The translations under genes and the position numbers were made by a program. Below the pieces are notes generated by a model. The model was not told the origin of the DNA, made no database searches, and saw nothing but the letters and a program-made list of their open reading frames with translations. This document shows, piece by piece, positions 1 through 6,992 of a DNA stretch of 12,292 nucleotides; position 1 is the stretch's first letter, and every line of letters starts with the position of its first letter. Source of the DNA: an uncultured Bacteroidota bacterium (GTDB lineage: Bacteria > Bacteroidota > Bacteroidia > Chitinophagales > Saprospiraceae); NCBI GenBank assembly GCA_937926185.1, contig CALEYM010000442.1, positions 1 to 12,292 on the forward strand, written 5' to 3'.

Positions 1-6
1 GACTTC

Positions 7-27
7 AAAAATTCCGGGAGAACTTTT
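7..27 (-). terminator. Possible terminator hairpin after the DUF1501 gene
   Basis: Read on the minus strand, an 8-bp stem with one G-U pair (AAAAGTTC / GAATTTTT) encloses the 5-base loop TCCCG and begins three bases after the DUF1501 stop codon. The T-run forms the 3' arm of the stem rather than a free tail, so this is not a textbook intrinsic terminator. An A-run/T-run stem like this would look similar from both strands. The window edge hides what lies beyond. Confidence 0.35.
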
Positions 28-29
28 CT

Positions 30-1643
30 TCACACTCTTATCTCCCGTTGAAATACTTGTCCGCCTGCCTGGAGCCGGTACTGGTACACACCCGGGGCGA
101 TATACCATTCGGCGGGTTTGAAGTGAAAGGTGTGGCTACCCTTAACCTGGTAGACATCGATAAGGGTGCGGCGCACGTGGCCGGCCTTGTCGAGGATTTG
201 CAGGCGCACCGGGCCATTTTGCATAATAGAATATTTGATGTCAAACGTTCCGGACTGGGTTGCGTTCGGGTTGTGGCCGAGCAGGGCGCATTTGTTGTTA
301 TCGCCAATCGGGGGGGCGATAGCCGGCACCAACCCGGGGAGGGTTGGGAAGGATTTGCCCATGACGAAATTGGCTACGCCGGGAGCGTTGCCCAGCCAGT
401 CCTGCAGGACGGTGGCGTATACGGAGCGGAAATCGACGCTATGGGGCGGGTCGCCCACCGGGTCGGGGTTGCTCAGGTCAGCGTATTGACCGACAAATCC
501 GTTGCCGATTTCGCCGCCGAACAGCAGGGTGTGCGTACCCCAGCCGTGGTCGGTTCCGCGTGAGCCGTTTTCATAGATGGAGCGGCCAAATTCTGAAAAA
601 GTCATGCCGAGTACTTTTTTTTCCAGGCCGCTGTCGCCGTAGGCCAGGTCATCGAAGAACGAACGGACGGCGCCCGAAACCCAGGTAAGCAGGTTGCGGT
701 GCATATTCTCCTGCGCGCTGTGGGTATCGAAGCCGGTGAGCTCCACCATAAAAATCTTCGTACCCAGATTTCCCTTGATCAGACGGGCTACTATGGCCAG
801 TTGTTCGGCAAAGCTGTTGGCAGCATAAGTGACATGGTTCCGGCCCTTGTTATAGGCTTCCTGTATCACCTCGGCGTATCGGAAAGCGGCGTTGGCTGTT
901 TGGCGCACGAAGAGCAGTTCCAGTTCGCGCGGGGAGGCGCCCAAGCCGGCGGTGGGAAACAATTGCCCGGTTTGAGCGATCTGGTAGAATTGTTGCGGGC
1001 TGCTTACCGATAGCGCCATGTTTGCCTGATCGGACTCGAACACGAGATTCGATTGTACGCCGATCTGCATGGCGGGCGGCACGGTGGGCGGCGCTTCCAG
1101 GAAGGCCGCGTACTGGTCGCTGAGATAGCGGCCGAGCCAGCCGGTCTGTTCCTTCACGTCGGGGTCGCTGGCACTGGTGATGATGTCGGTAGAGCGGAAA
1201 TGGCTGTAATTGGGCGGCTCGTAGCCAACGTTAAATATGATCTTCATCATACCCTCGTTCCACAAGGGTTGCAGGTCGTTGGTGAACAGTGGCATCCCGT
1301 ACTCGGGGTTCAGAGCCCAGAGCTGATTGTCGGGAATAGCGACCGAGGGACGAAGGTTGTAATAGTGGGAATTCCCGCGTTGCACCACCGTGTTCAGGCC
1401 GTCGTTGCCGCCGTCGAGGCGGAGCAACACCAGAAAACGGTCGTCGGGTCCGTTGGCCAAGGCCGCCAGGAGCGGCGAAGGCTGAAATGTACGGACGGGT
1501 AAACGGTTGAGCAACAGCCCCCCAACGCCCAGCAGTCCGGTGGCGGAAAGGAATTCCCGGCGCGTCCAGCGCTCGTGTTCGAGATGGTGGGCCTCCCCGT
1601 GTTCGAGGGCGGCGCCGTGGCGGAGTGTATGTTTTTTGCGCAT
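30..1643 (-). CDS. DUF1501 family protein with Tat signal and T9SS-like C-terminal domain
   Basis: A 537-residue protein of the DUF1501 family (PF07394), an alkaline-phosphatase-like fold family of unknown reaction. The N-terminus is a Tat signal: an unusually His/Arg-rich n-region of about 27 residues, RREFL at 28-32, then a hydrophobic stretch to about 45. Family hallmarks are LDGGNDG at 76-82, FDTH at 305-308, SEFGRS at 350-355, TDHGWGTH at 364-371 and a DFRSVYATVLQDWLG block at 404-418. From about 460 to the end is a separate beta domain (VRLQILDKAGHVRRTL, then GVYQYRLQAGGQVF and a final REIRV) that resembles FlgD-Ig or T9SS sorting domains. It is downstream of, and probably co-transcribed with, the DUF1800 gene, 69 bases apart. 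Expected location: exported, perhaps surface-attached. Family assignment is confident; sorting by T9SS is inferred. Confidence 0.9.
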   Translation of the reverse strand: MRKKHTLRHGAALEHGEAHHLEHERWTRREFLSATGLLGVGGLLLNRLPVRTFQPSPLLAALANGPDDRFLVLLRLDGGNDGLNTVVQRGNSHYYNLRPSVAIPDNQLWALNPEYGMPLFTNDLQPLWNEGMMKIIFNVGYEPPNYSHFRSTDIITSASDPDVKEQTGWLGRYLSDQYAAFLEAPPTVPPAMQIGVQSNLVFESDQANMALSVSSPQQFYQIAQTGQLFPTAGLGASPRELELLFVRQTANAAFRYAEVIQEAYNKGRNHVTYAANSFAEQLAIVARLIKGNLGTKIFMVELTGFDTHSAQENMHRNLLTWVSGAVRSFFDDLAYGDSGLEKKVLGMTFSEFGRSIYENGSRGTDHGWGTHTLLFGGEIGNGFVGQYADLSNPDPVGDPPHSVDFRSVYATVLQDWLGNAPGVANFVMGKSFPTLPGLVPAIAPPIGDNNKCALLGHNPNATQSGTFDIKYSIMQNGPVRLQILDKAGHVRRTLIDVYQVKGSHTFHFKPAEWYIAPGVYQYRLQAGGQVFQREIRV

Positions 1644-1676
1644 GAGATATTCAGGTCGGTTGACTTGTTGCTGTGT

Positions 1677-1709
1677 ACGTTTACGGAACCTTTTAAGTTT
1701 CGTAAACGT
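1677..1709 (-). other. Intercistronic inverted repeat between the DUF1800 and DUF1501 genes
   Basis: Perfect 9-base arms ACGTTTACG (1677-1685) and CGTAAACGT (1701-1709), then a single mismatched position (G-U on plus-strand RNA, C-A on minus-strand RNA) and a further AAC/GTT pairing, leave a 7-base loop. It starts four bases after the DUF1800 stop codon and ends 33 bases before the DUF1501 start. No T-run follows on the minus strand, so a plain intrinsic terminator is unlikely. An mRNA processing or stability element, a partial attenuator, or a protein-binding palindrome are all possible. Confidence 0.55.
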
Positions 1710-1712
1710 CGC

Positions 1713-3218
1713 TCAGTTGAGCTGGAATTCGGGCAGTTTTACGAGGTACTTGATGAGGTTGACGATTTGCGCCGGGGCCGTGTCCCAGTTGAGGTTCCAG
1801 GAGCCGTCGGCAAAATAATTTTCCGGAACGCCGGCTTTAAAATAACCGACGGCAGCGTTCAAATGGATCGGGTCGAGGTTCTGACCGGTAAAAAACTCCA
1901 CCAAAGCCGCGGTGATCAGTTCCGGGTTATTGCTGTCGTTGGTGAGGTTTTTCGCCAGGGTACGGAGGTTGTCGAGCAGTTGGCTGTGGTTGGCCATGAT
2001 CGTTGCCGTGATGGCGGCAAAATTCCAGCGGGTGGTCAGTTCGCTTTCGTTGATCCAGGAGCGGTGTTCGGGCCATCCGGCCACATTCGGCGGTTCGAGC
2101 AGTTCCTGCCCCAGGTGCCGGGAGTAAAAAGCGATTTCGCCAAAATAATCCGGATCAAAGTTGTCGGGCGATTTGGCATCGGCCCATGTCAGGATGGGAA
2201 GCAGGGTATCCAATGGGCTTTTGATCCGGCCATTGATAAATGCCTCCTCAAAAAAGTGTTCGCTTTTAAACAGTTGTTTCAATACGGGCAGGATTTCCCA
2301 ATTGTTGTCGCGGAAAGTAGAGGCCAGTATATCCACGACTTCCTGGTTGGGCTGATAGTATAAAAAGTGTTTGTAAATTTTTCCGGCAATGAATTTTGAT
2401 ACCTGTTCGGGCCGTTCGGAAAAGATAAGGTAATGCGCCTCATCGAAATTGAAATTTCCGGTTTTGCCAAAAATGGTTTTGGGCCCGTCGTCGAAATCGG
2501 ATACTTTAAAAGCGACAGGCAGACAGCCGTTGAAATTGGCTTTCCAGCCGGTCAAAGCCCGCGACATTTCCACGACATCCATTTGGGTATAACCATTGCC
2601 TTCTCCCATGGTGAAAAGCTCCATGAGTTCGCGGGCATAATTTTCGTTCGGCTCGTCCGCCACATTCGCATCCCCGTTCAGGTAAACGAGCATGGCGGGG
2701 TTTTTGCCCATATTGACGGTGAATTCACGGAAATTACCGAAGGCGTAATCATGCAGCAGGGCGAAATAGCTCCACAAATAATTATTGCACCCTACGAGCA
2801 GGAGTTGAGTCACAAAATGGTTGTGCCAGAAAAGGGCCATTTTGGCGCGTATGCCCTCGTTGAGCATGTCGGCCAGCCAGCGGTGCCGCAGTTCGCGCCG
2901 GTGTTCCTCCATCAGCGCGGCGCTGCCCCCGTAGTCGTCGGTGGTAAAGTTGGCCCATACCGGCGGTGCGGGCGAGGGAAGCGCGGCGGCCGTATCGAGC
3001 AATTGGTCAACCAACGCGTCCGGGGTCATCTGTAGTCCCTGTTGTATCTGTGTGTTCGTGGCGCCAAATCCCAAACGGCGGTACAAATGAGCCACCCGGC
3101 GGGCATTCCAGGGCTTGGCAGCCGAAGGCGCGTAGGGATCGAGCGGTTCATATACCGGCGGACCGGCAACAGCGAGACGGGGCCGTTCGGCGGCAGTCAA
3201 ATCAGGATGAGCAGGCAT
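1713..3218 (-). CDS. DUF1800 family protein
   Basis: A 501-residue protein of the DUF1800 family (PF08811), function unknown, commonly encoded next to DUF1501 genes. Recognisable blocks are HLYRRLGFGAT at 44-54, WHNHF at 131-135, NENYARELMELFTMG at 191-205, LTGW at 222-225, LFKSEHFF at 316-323 and PPNVAGWPEHRSWIN at 376-390. Length is typical of the family. The start is fixed: an in-frame TAA lies four codons upstream of the ATG (TAA AAC AGT CTT ATG). The N-terminus is Pro/Ala-rich with no hydrophobic stretch, so no Sec, Tat or lipoprotein signal is visible, unlike the neighbouring DUF1501 protein. It is the first gene of the minus-strand pair and diverges from the large surface-protein gene. 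If the two DUF proteins act together outside the cytoplasm, this one may be carried by its partner; that is inference. Confidence 0.9.
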   Translation of the reverse strand: MPAHPDLTAAERPRLAVAGPPVYEPLDPYAPSAAKPWNARRVAHLYRRLGFGATNTQIQQGLQMTPDALVDQLLDTAAALPSPAPPVWANFTTDDYGGSAALMEEHRRELRHRWLADMLNEGIRAKMALFWHNHFVTQLLLVGCNNYLWSYFALLHDYAFGNFREFTVNMGKNPAMLVYLNGDANVADEPNENYARELMELFTMGEGNGYTQMDVVEMSRALTGWKANFNGCLPVAFKVSDFDDGPKTIFGKTGNFNFDEAHYLIFSERPEQVSKFIAGKIYKHFLYYQPNQEVVDILASTFRDNNWEILPVLKQLFKSEHFFEEAFINGRIKSPLDTLLPILTWADAKSPDNFDPDYFGEIAFYSRHLGQELLEPPNVAGWPEHRSWINESELTTRWNFAAITATIMANHSQLLDNLRTLAKNLTNDSNNPELITAALVEFFTGQNLDPIHLNAAVGYFKAGVPENYFADGSWNLNWDTAPAQIVNLIKYLVKLPEFQLN

Positions 3219-3436
3219 AAGACTGTTTTATATTGGTACAAAGAACTCAATTCCCGCTATGATGGACGAAAATTATCTTAAAATAATCTAATTCTGTTTG
3301 ATAGATGACCAAACTAAAGATTTCCGGACAGCCTCAAAAAGCGCTCCAAACTTTCCCCCTGAAAAGTAGTTACCTTTGTCAACACATTAAAATCCGGGCT
3401 TTGAAACGGGTGGCCTGGGAACCAAATCGATACAAT
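3219..3436. other. Divergent intergenic region
   Basis: This 218-base AT-rich spacer separates the DUF1800 start from the signal-peptide ATG of the surface protein and must hold both promoters. A TACCTTTG element (separate entry) fits the plus-strand gene. On the minus strand only imperfect matches to TAnnTTTG are seen (TAATTTTC near 3267-3274 and GTTCTTTG near 3238-3245), neither with a clear -33 TTTG. An AT-only short palindrome, ATTAT-CTTAAA-ATAAT, is at 3272-3287 apart from one C in its loop. Confidence 0.5.
3371..3378 (+). promoter_or_regulatory. Bacteroidota-type -7 element (TACCTTTG)
   Basis: TACCTTTG exactly matches the TAnnTTTG -7 consensus of the Bacteroidota primary sigma factor and lies 58 bases ahead of the ATG at 3437, giving a leader of roughly 50 bases. 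A -33 TTTG at the usual spacing is not evident; only CTTTCC near 3351-3356 is close. Its position inside the reading frame that opens at 3305 argues that translation starts at 3437 and not further upstream. Confidence 0.4.
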
Positions 3437-6400
3437 ATGCGCCATATTTTACAACTGTGCTCCATTTTCCTGCTTGTTATGTGCGCCATTCCAGCCGGAT
3501 ATGCACAAGTCACCCTGCTGAAAGAAGACTTTAATTCCTGTATCCTTCCCCAGGGATGGCAGGTCAGCACTTCCGGCAATCCGGTAGTCGAATGGTATGT
3601 CGGTATCGCTCAGAACGACCAGATACAAGGCCAAAGCATCGACAGCACCTGTTTCCTTTTTATCGACGACTATTCGAACACCTCATCCACTTCCTATGTA
3701 CTCAATTTTACTTCCCCGTTTTTCAACGTAACGCCTTACGAGACAGTACTGTTCACGATGGACGTGTATTTTCGCTCCAGGGAAGACGACTACATGGACA
3801 TACTGGTCACCGACGGCGCCAAGGAAGTCCTCCTGGCCCGCTACGACAAAGGCTGGAACAATGATGGCGGCCCCGCCGATCATTTTACGCTGAAACACGA
3901 TCTTTCGCTCTCTACGAAATCCACCACGGCCCGTATCATCATCCGCTACGTCAGCCCGCAGAGCAGCGACGGCCTTTTTGCCGGCATCGATAATATCAGT
4001 ATCGTGGGTTCGGGTTCAGGCGCCAATGTCATCCGCGAAGCATTTAACGACTGCGTAAAACCCGCGGGCTGGACGACGGAAGTCCTGAACGGTACCAACG
4101 GCTGGCAATTCGGCCGAGTGCCGCCCGGCACCAGCGCCTACAACAATGGCAGCACGATGGACGGTTCCTGTTTCGTTTATTTCAACGACATCGAATTCGA
4201 GGATACCCAATCGTCCGCGACCCGTTTGTATTCCCCCTGGTTCGACGGCACTAAATTTTTTGAATACGAGCTGAATTTCGACGCCATGCTCCGATACAAC
4301 GGCGGTGAAGCACTGAACGTTTACCTGCAGCAAGACCCCTCCGAAGAGATCGTATTGTACCGATCCGAGGGCCATGTAGGCGGACCCTCCCTTCCGGAAT
4401 ACCTGCATTTCACTTTCGACCTGACACCGTACCGTTCTCCGCAGATGCGCCTGGTATTCGAGTTCAACGACAACGATATTTGGGGATACTGGACGGGACT
4501 GGACAACGTGAAGGTTACCGGCAGGGGCCCCGCGTTCGATTTTTGCAGCCAGGCCCTCGCGCTGCTTACGGGCGCGCCTTGTCAGACGGCCAGCAACGCC
4601 ACTGCCCTGTTCGACGGCCCCGATGCCGGCTGTTCGGGCAAAACGACGGGCAGCCTGTGGTACCGCTGGCAGGCCGACTTTTCCGGCGCCGCCAAACTAA
4701 GCACCCATGCCAACTTTAACGACGTGGTCAGCATTTTCTCCGGCAGTTGTACGGGCCTGGTTCCGGAGATATGCGACAACTACGACGAACACGGTTTCGC
4801 CGGCGAAAACACTTATTTCACCGCACAAAACGGAAAACAATATTTCATCCGGATCAGCGGACTGGCCGGGGGATTTGGCCTGTCGCGCGGCGATATCTGC
4901 GTAGAAGTTAACCAGGCCGGCGGCACTCCCACGCGGCCCAACAACGATAATTGCGCCAACGCCGTGAGCCTGGCCGTCAACACGGCCTGCACCAACGGCA
5001 GCAACGTGAACGCCCTCACTTCCGCCACCCTGCCTTCGCTGAACCAACTGGCCCGGGCCGACGTCTGGTACCGGTTCACGGCCACCGCGCTGCCCGCCGG
5101 GGAAGTGTACGAGGTACGGAGCAACGCCAACTTTTCCGACATAATAACGGTGTACCGGGGCGGGTGCAACAGCCTGCAGGAAGTAGCCGGCAATCACACC
5201 GGCGGTACGCTGGAACTGCCCGCCCTGACAAACGGGACGACATATTACGTTCAGATTGCCGGCAATTTTGCCACCGTGGAAGGCAGTCTTTGCGCGCAGG
5301 TCGTCACAAAAAAAATGAAAACGCCGGTCAATGACAATTGTCTGGCGGCTGTTCCCTTGACGCTCGACGGCCCATGCGTCGCGGGCAGCAATGTAGACGC
5401 CGGTTTTTCCGGTTTGCAACCTTCCTGCGCCGTCGCGGCAAACCGCGATATCTGGTTCAAATTCGAGGCGCCGGCGTTTGGCTCCGTCCATATTAATACC
5501 GGCGCTACTTTTGAGCATACGCTGGCGCTTTGGGAAGGCGATTGCGGTCAGCTCAAACAAGTGTATTGCACCGCCAATCCGCTGCGTTGCGCCGGTTACG
5601 TCACGGCGGGCAACCTGAACAACGGCCAAACCTATTATTTGCAAATTGCTTCCCGTGTGGGCGCTGCCGGCTCGGGCGCCGGCACGGTATGCGTGCGGGT
5701 GCTCGACGGTAAAACACAACCGGCATTCAAACCGCTTGCCCTGGCGGTTCAAACAGCCTGCGTGGGTATGGATACGGCCAAACTGACCGTAAAAGTAAGC
5801 GGCGGCACGGCGCCCTACACCTTCCCCGCCAATACGCCCGGACAGATACTGCTCAGCGGCACGCCTTACACCGTGGCGGTAGCAGACGCCAACGGCTGCG
5901 AAAACTATGTCAGCGGCGTAGTCGGCCCCTGCGCCTCCAATGTCTGCACCCAGGAAGTCGGACTGGATGCCTTGCAGCCCTTGTGCGCCGGCGAGACAGG
6001 CGCGCTGTTCGCCGATCTGAGCGGCGGCACCCCCCCCTTTGAGTTTTATTGGTCCAACGATATTTTTACACCCGATAATGCCGACCTGCCTGCCGGCACT
6101 TATACCATTACTGTCATCGATGCCAACGGATGCGAATCGGTACTGGCAGAAACCATCATTCCGCCCGATTCTGTCCGGATAACACCTGACAACGTTGCAT
6201 TCCCCACCCAGGGCCAAAGCAATGGCGCCATTCAAATCACCGTTTCCGGCGGAACGGGACCTTACGAATACACTTGGCTGGTGAATGGGAATCCTTTTGC
6301 CACCGGCACCGAAGACCTGGGCAACCTGAGAAGAGGATTGTACAGCCTGCTGGTGCGCGACGTTAACGGCTGCGAAGGCACTTTTTGGGTAAACCTGCCG

Positions 6401-6682
6401 GAAACGGTCGGTACCAGGTTGCGAATTGCCCCGGCTTATGCCCGCCTGACACCCAATCCGGCCACCGACCGCGCCCAACTTTGGGTTTCTTTTTCCCAAA
6501 CCCGGACGGTTCGCCTCAGTATCACCGATGCCGCGGGTCGAACCCTGCGCGACTGGACGGCAGAACACGTACGGGAACAACAACTCCCCATTGAATTGGG
6601 CGACTTGCCCGGCGGCGTGTATTTCTTATGGGCCAGGGCAGATGAGGAAAGTTTCGTCACAAAACTGGTGGTGGGGAAATAA
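3437..6682 (+). CDS. Large modular surface protein with SprB-like repeats and T9SS sorting domain
   Basis: A 1081-residue protein, counted from the ATG at 3437. An in-frame ATG 44 codons upstream is rejected because a Sec signal peptide (MRHILQLCSIFLLV, cleavage near GYA-Q at 23/24) starts here and a promoter element lies between. Modules in order: two tandem jelly-roll domains of choice-of-anchor J/MAM type (about 30-194 and 198-364), each opening with E-D/A-FN-x-C and closing with GxDNxxxxG; three beta domains, two opening with NDNC (about 368-498, 503-627, 632-757), each with a W-x-(R/K)-(W/F) strand and paired cysteines, like pre-peptidase C-terminal domains; three SprB-like repeats (about 765-832, 841-912, 914-993) with SGGT-x-P-(Y/F) and DxNGCE signatures; and a T9SS type A sorting domain (about 1002-1081) with LTPNPATD, a GGVYFL strand and a basic end. 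No catalytic motif is seen, so an adhesin or matrix role is inferred. A run of eight C lies at 6030-6037. Confidence 0.9.
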   Translation: MRHILQLCSIFLLVMCAIPAGYAQVTLLKEDFNSCILPQGWQVSTSGNPVVEWYVGIAQNDQIQGQSIDSTCFLFIDDYSNTSSTSYVLNFTSPFFNVTPYETVLFTMDVYFRSREDDYMDILVTDGAKEVLLARYDKGWNNDGGPADHFTLKHDLSLSTKSTTARIIIRYVSPQSSDGLFAGIDNISIVGSGSGANVIREAFNDCVKPAGWTTEVLNGTNGWQFGRVPPGTSAYNNGSTMDGSCFVYFNDIEFEDTQSSATRLYSPWFDGTKFFEYELNFDAMLRYNGGEALNVYLQQDPSEEIVLYRSEGHVGGPSLPEYLHFTFDLTPYRSPQMRLVFEFNDNDIWGYWTGLDNVKVTGRGPAFDFCSQALALLTGAPCQTASNATALFDGPDAGCSGKTTGSLWYRWQADFSGAAKLSTHANFNDVVSIFSGSCTGLVPEICDNYDEHGFAGENTYFTAQNGKQYFIRISGLAGGFGLSRGDICVEVNQAGGTPTRPNNDNCANAVSLAVNTACTNGSNVNALTSATLPSLNQLARADVWYRFTATALPAGEVYEVRSNANFSDIITVYRGGCNSLQEVAGNHTGGTLELPALTNGTTYYVQIAGNFATVEGSLCAQVVTKKMKTPVNDNCLAAVPLTLDGPCVAGSNVDAGFSGLQPSCAVAANRDIWFKFEAPAFGSVHINTGATFEHTLALWEGDCGQLKQVYCTANPLRCAGYVTAGNLNNGQTYYLQIASRVGAAGSGAGTVCVRVLDGKTQPAFKPLALAVQTACVGMDTAKLTVKVSGGTAPYTFPANTPGQILLSGTPYTVAVADANGCENYVSGVVGPCASNVCTQEVGLDALQPLCAGETGALFADLSGGTPPFEFYWSNDIFTPDNADLPAGTYTITVIDANGCESVLAETIIPPDSVRITPDNVAFPTQGQSNGAIQITVSGGTGPYEYTWLVNGNPFATGTEDLGNLRRGLYSLLVRDVNGCEGTFWVNLPETVGTRLRIAPAYARLTPNPATDRAQLWVSFSQTRTVRLSITDAAGRTLRDWTAEHVREQQLPIELGDLPGGVYFLWARADEESFVTKLVVGK

Positions 6683-6778
6683 ATTTTAAAAACTAATTAT
6701 TTGTTCTTCATATCTTTGAGGCGAAAAGCCACTTTTTACAAAATCTTTTGTGCTTTACCCCCCTTTGATTGGCACGAC

Positions 6779-6810
6779 TTTTGTCTTCCCGTATATCGTA
6801 ATCTACTTTG
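6779..6810 (+). promoter_or_regulatory. Candidate promoter for the polysaccharide operon
   Basis: TTTTG at 6779-6783 (-33-like) and TACTTTG at 6804-6810 (-7-like) are separated by 20 bases, which is the usual spacing for Bacteroidota promoters. The -7 box is one base short of TAnnTTTG, so the match is imperfect. If used, it would give a leader of about 175 bases carrying the three hairpins before the GTG start at 6993. Confidence 0.3.
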
Positions 6811-6888
6811 GTTATCGAATGATTGCATAAAGTTGTAATATAAACAATTTTAATGTATAAATCATTGATTTCCTTCCTCTCCCCCCTC

Positions 6889-6955
6889 CTGTGCGGTACA
6901 CAGACATCTGCCGGGCGCAGCTGCCGGTTTTATGACCCATGCAGCTGATGCATGG
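6889..6955 (+). promoter_or_regulatory. Hairpin-rich leader island upstream of wbpD
   Basis: Three consecutive inverted repeats, each with a 5-base loop, can be read directly. CTGTG-CGGTA-CACAG (6889-6903) has 5 bp. CTGC-CGGGC-GCAG (6908-6920) has 4 bp, with alternative pairings such as CCGG 6911-6914 with 6924-6927. CCATGCA-GCTGA-TGCATGG (6937-6955) has a perfect 7 bp. AGCTG recurs at 6919, 6943 and 6959. The island ends about 37 bases before the GTG start. Its GC-rich makeup contrasts with the AT-rich sequence around it. Long structured leaders are known ahead of Bacteroides capsule operons controlled by NusG-like UpxY antiterminators; a similar role here is only a hypothesis. Confidence 0.35.
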
Positions 6956-6992
6956 CGGAGCTGTAATTTGAATTCGATTAAACATTAATACT

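Larger units (their letters stand above)
6683..6992. other. 310-base non-coding region ahead of the polysaccharide cluster
   Basis: No convincing gene is present. Bases 6683-6870 are AT-rich and include a TATCTTTG element (6711-6718, without a -33 partner), a weak GGC-GAAAA-GCC hairpin followed by CTTTTT (6720-6736), and the small palindrome ACAAAATCTTTTGT (6738-6751). These might serve transcript ending for the surface-protein gene, but none is a strong terminator. A pyrimidine-only run spans about 6869-6890. From 6889 the composition changes to a GC-rich island with three hairpins (separate entry). Confidence 0.6.

Noticed and set aside
1575..2363. A 262-codon open frame on the plus strand across the DUF1501/DUF1800 junction
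   Set aside because: It overlaps both DUF genes in antisense, shows no domain or signal, and its composition mirrors the real genes.
3272..3287. ATTAT-CTTAAA-ATAAT as an operator in the divergent region
   Set aside because: A 5-bp A/T-only stem is expected by chance in an AT-rich promoter region.
3305..3436. Upstream in-frame ATG adding 44 residues to the surface protein
   Set aside because: The extension would bury the Sec signal peptide, and a TACCTTTG promoter element lies within it.
4697..6583. A 628-codon open frame on the minus strand, opposite the surface-protein gene
   Set aside because: It is antisense to a well-supported modular protein, has a low-complexity Gly/Ala/Arg/Val composition without recognisable motifs, and is explained by codon bias of the plus-strand gene.
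6720..6736. GGC-GAAAA-GCC hairpin plus CTTTTT as terminator of the surface-protein gene
   Set aside because: The stem is only three base pairs; too weak to call.
6738..6751. Palindrome ACAAAATCTTTTGT
   Set aside because: It is short and AT-rich, expected by chance in such sequence, and no partner site is seen.
6951..6963. Resemblance of GGCGGAGCTGTA to an ops/JUMPStart element
   Set aside because: The match to GGCGGTAGC is poor, and that element belongs to the RfaH system of Gammaproteobacteria.
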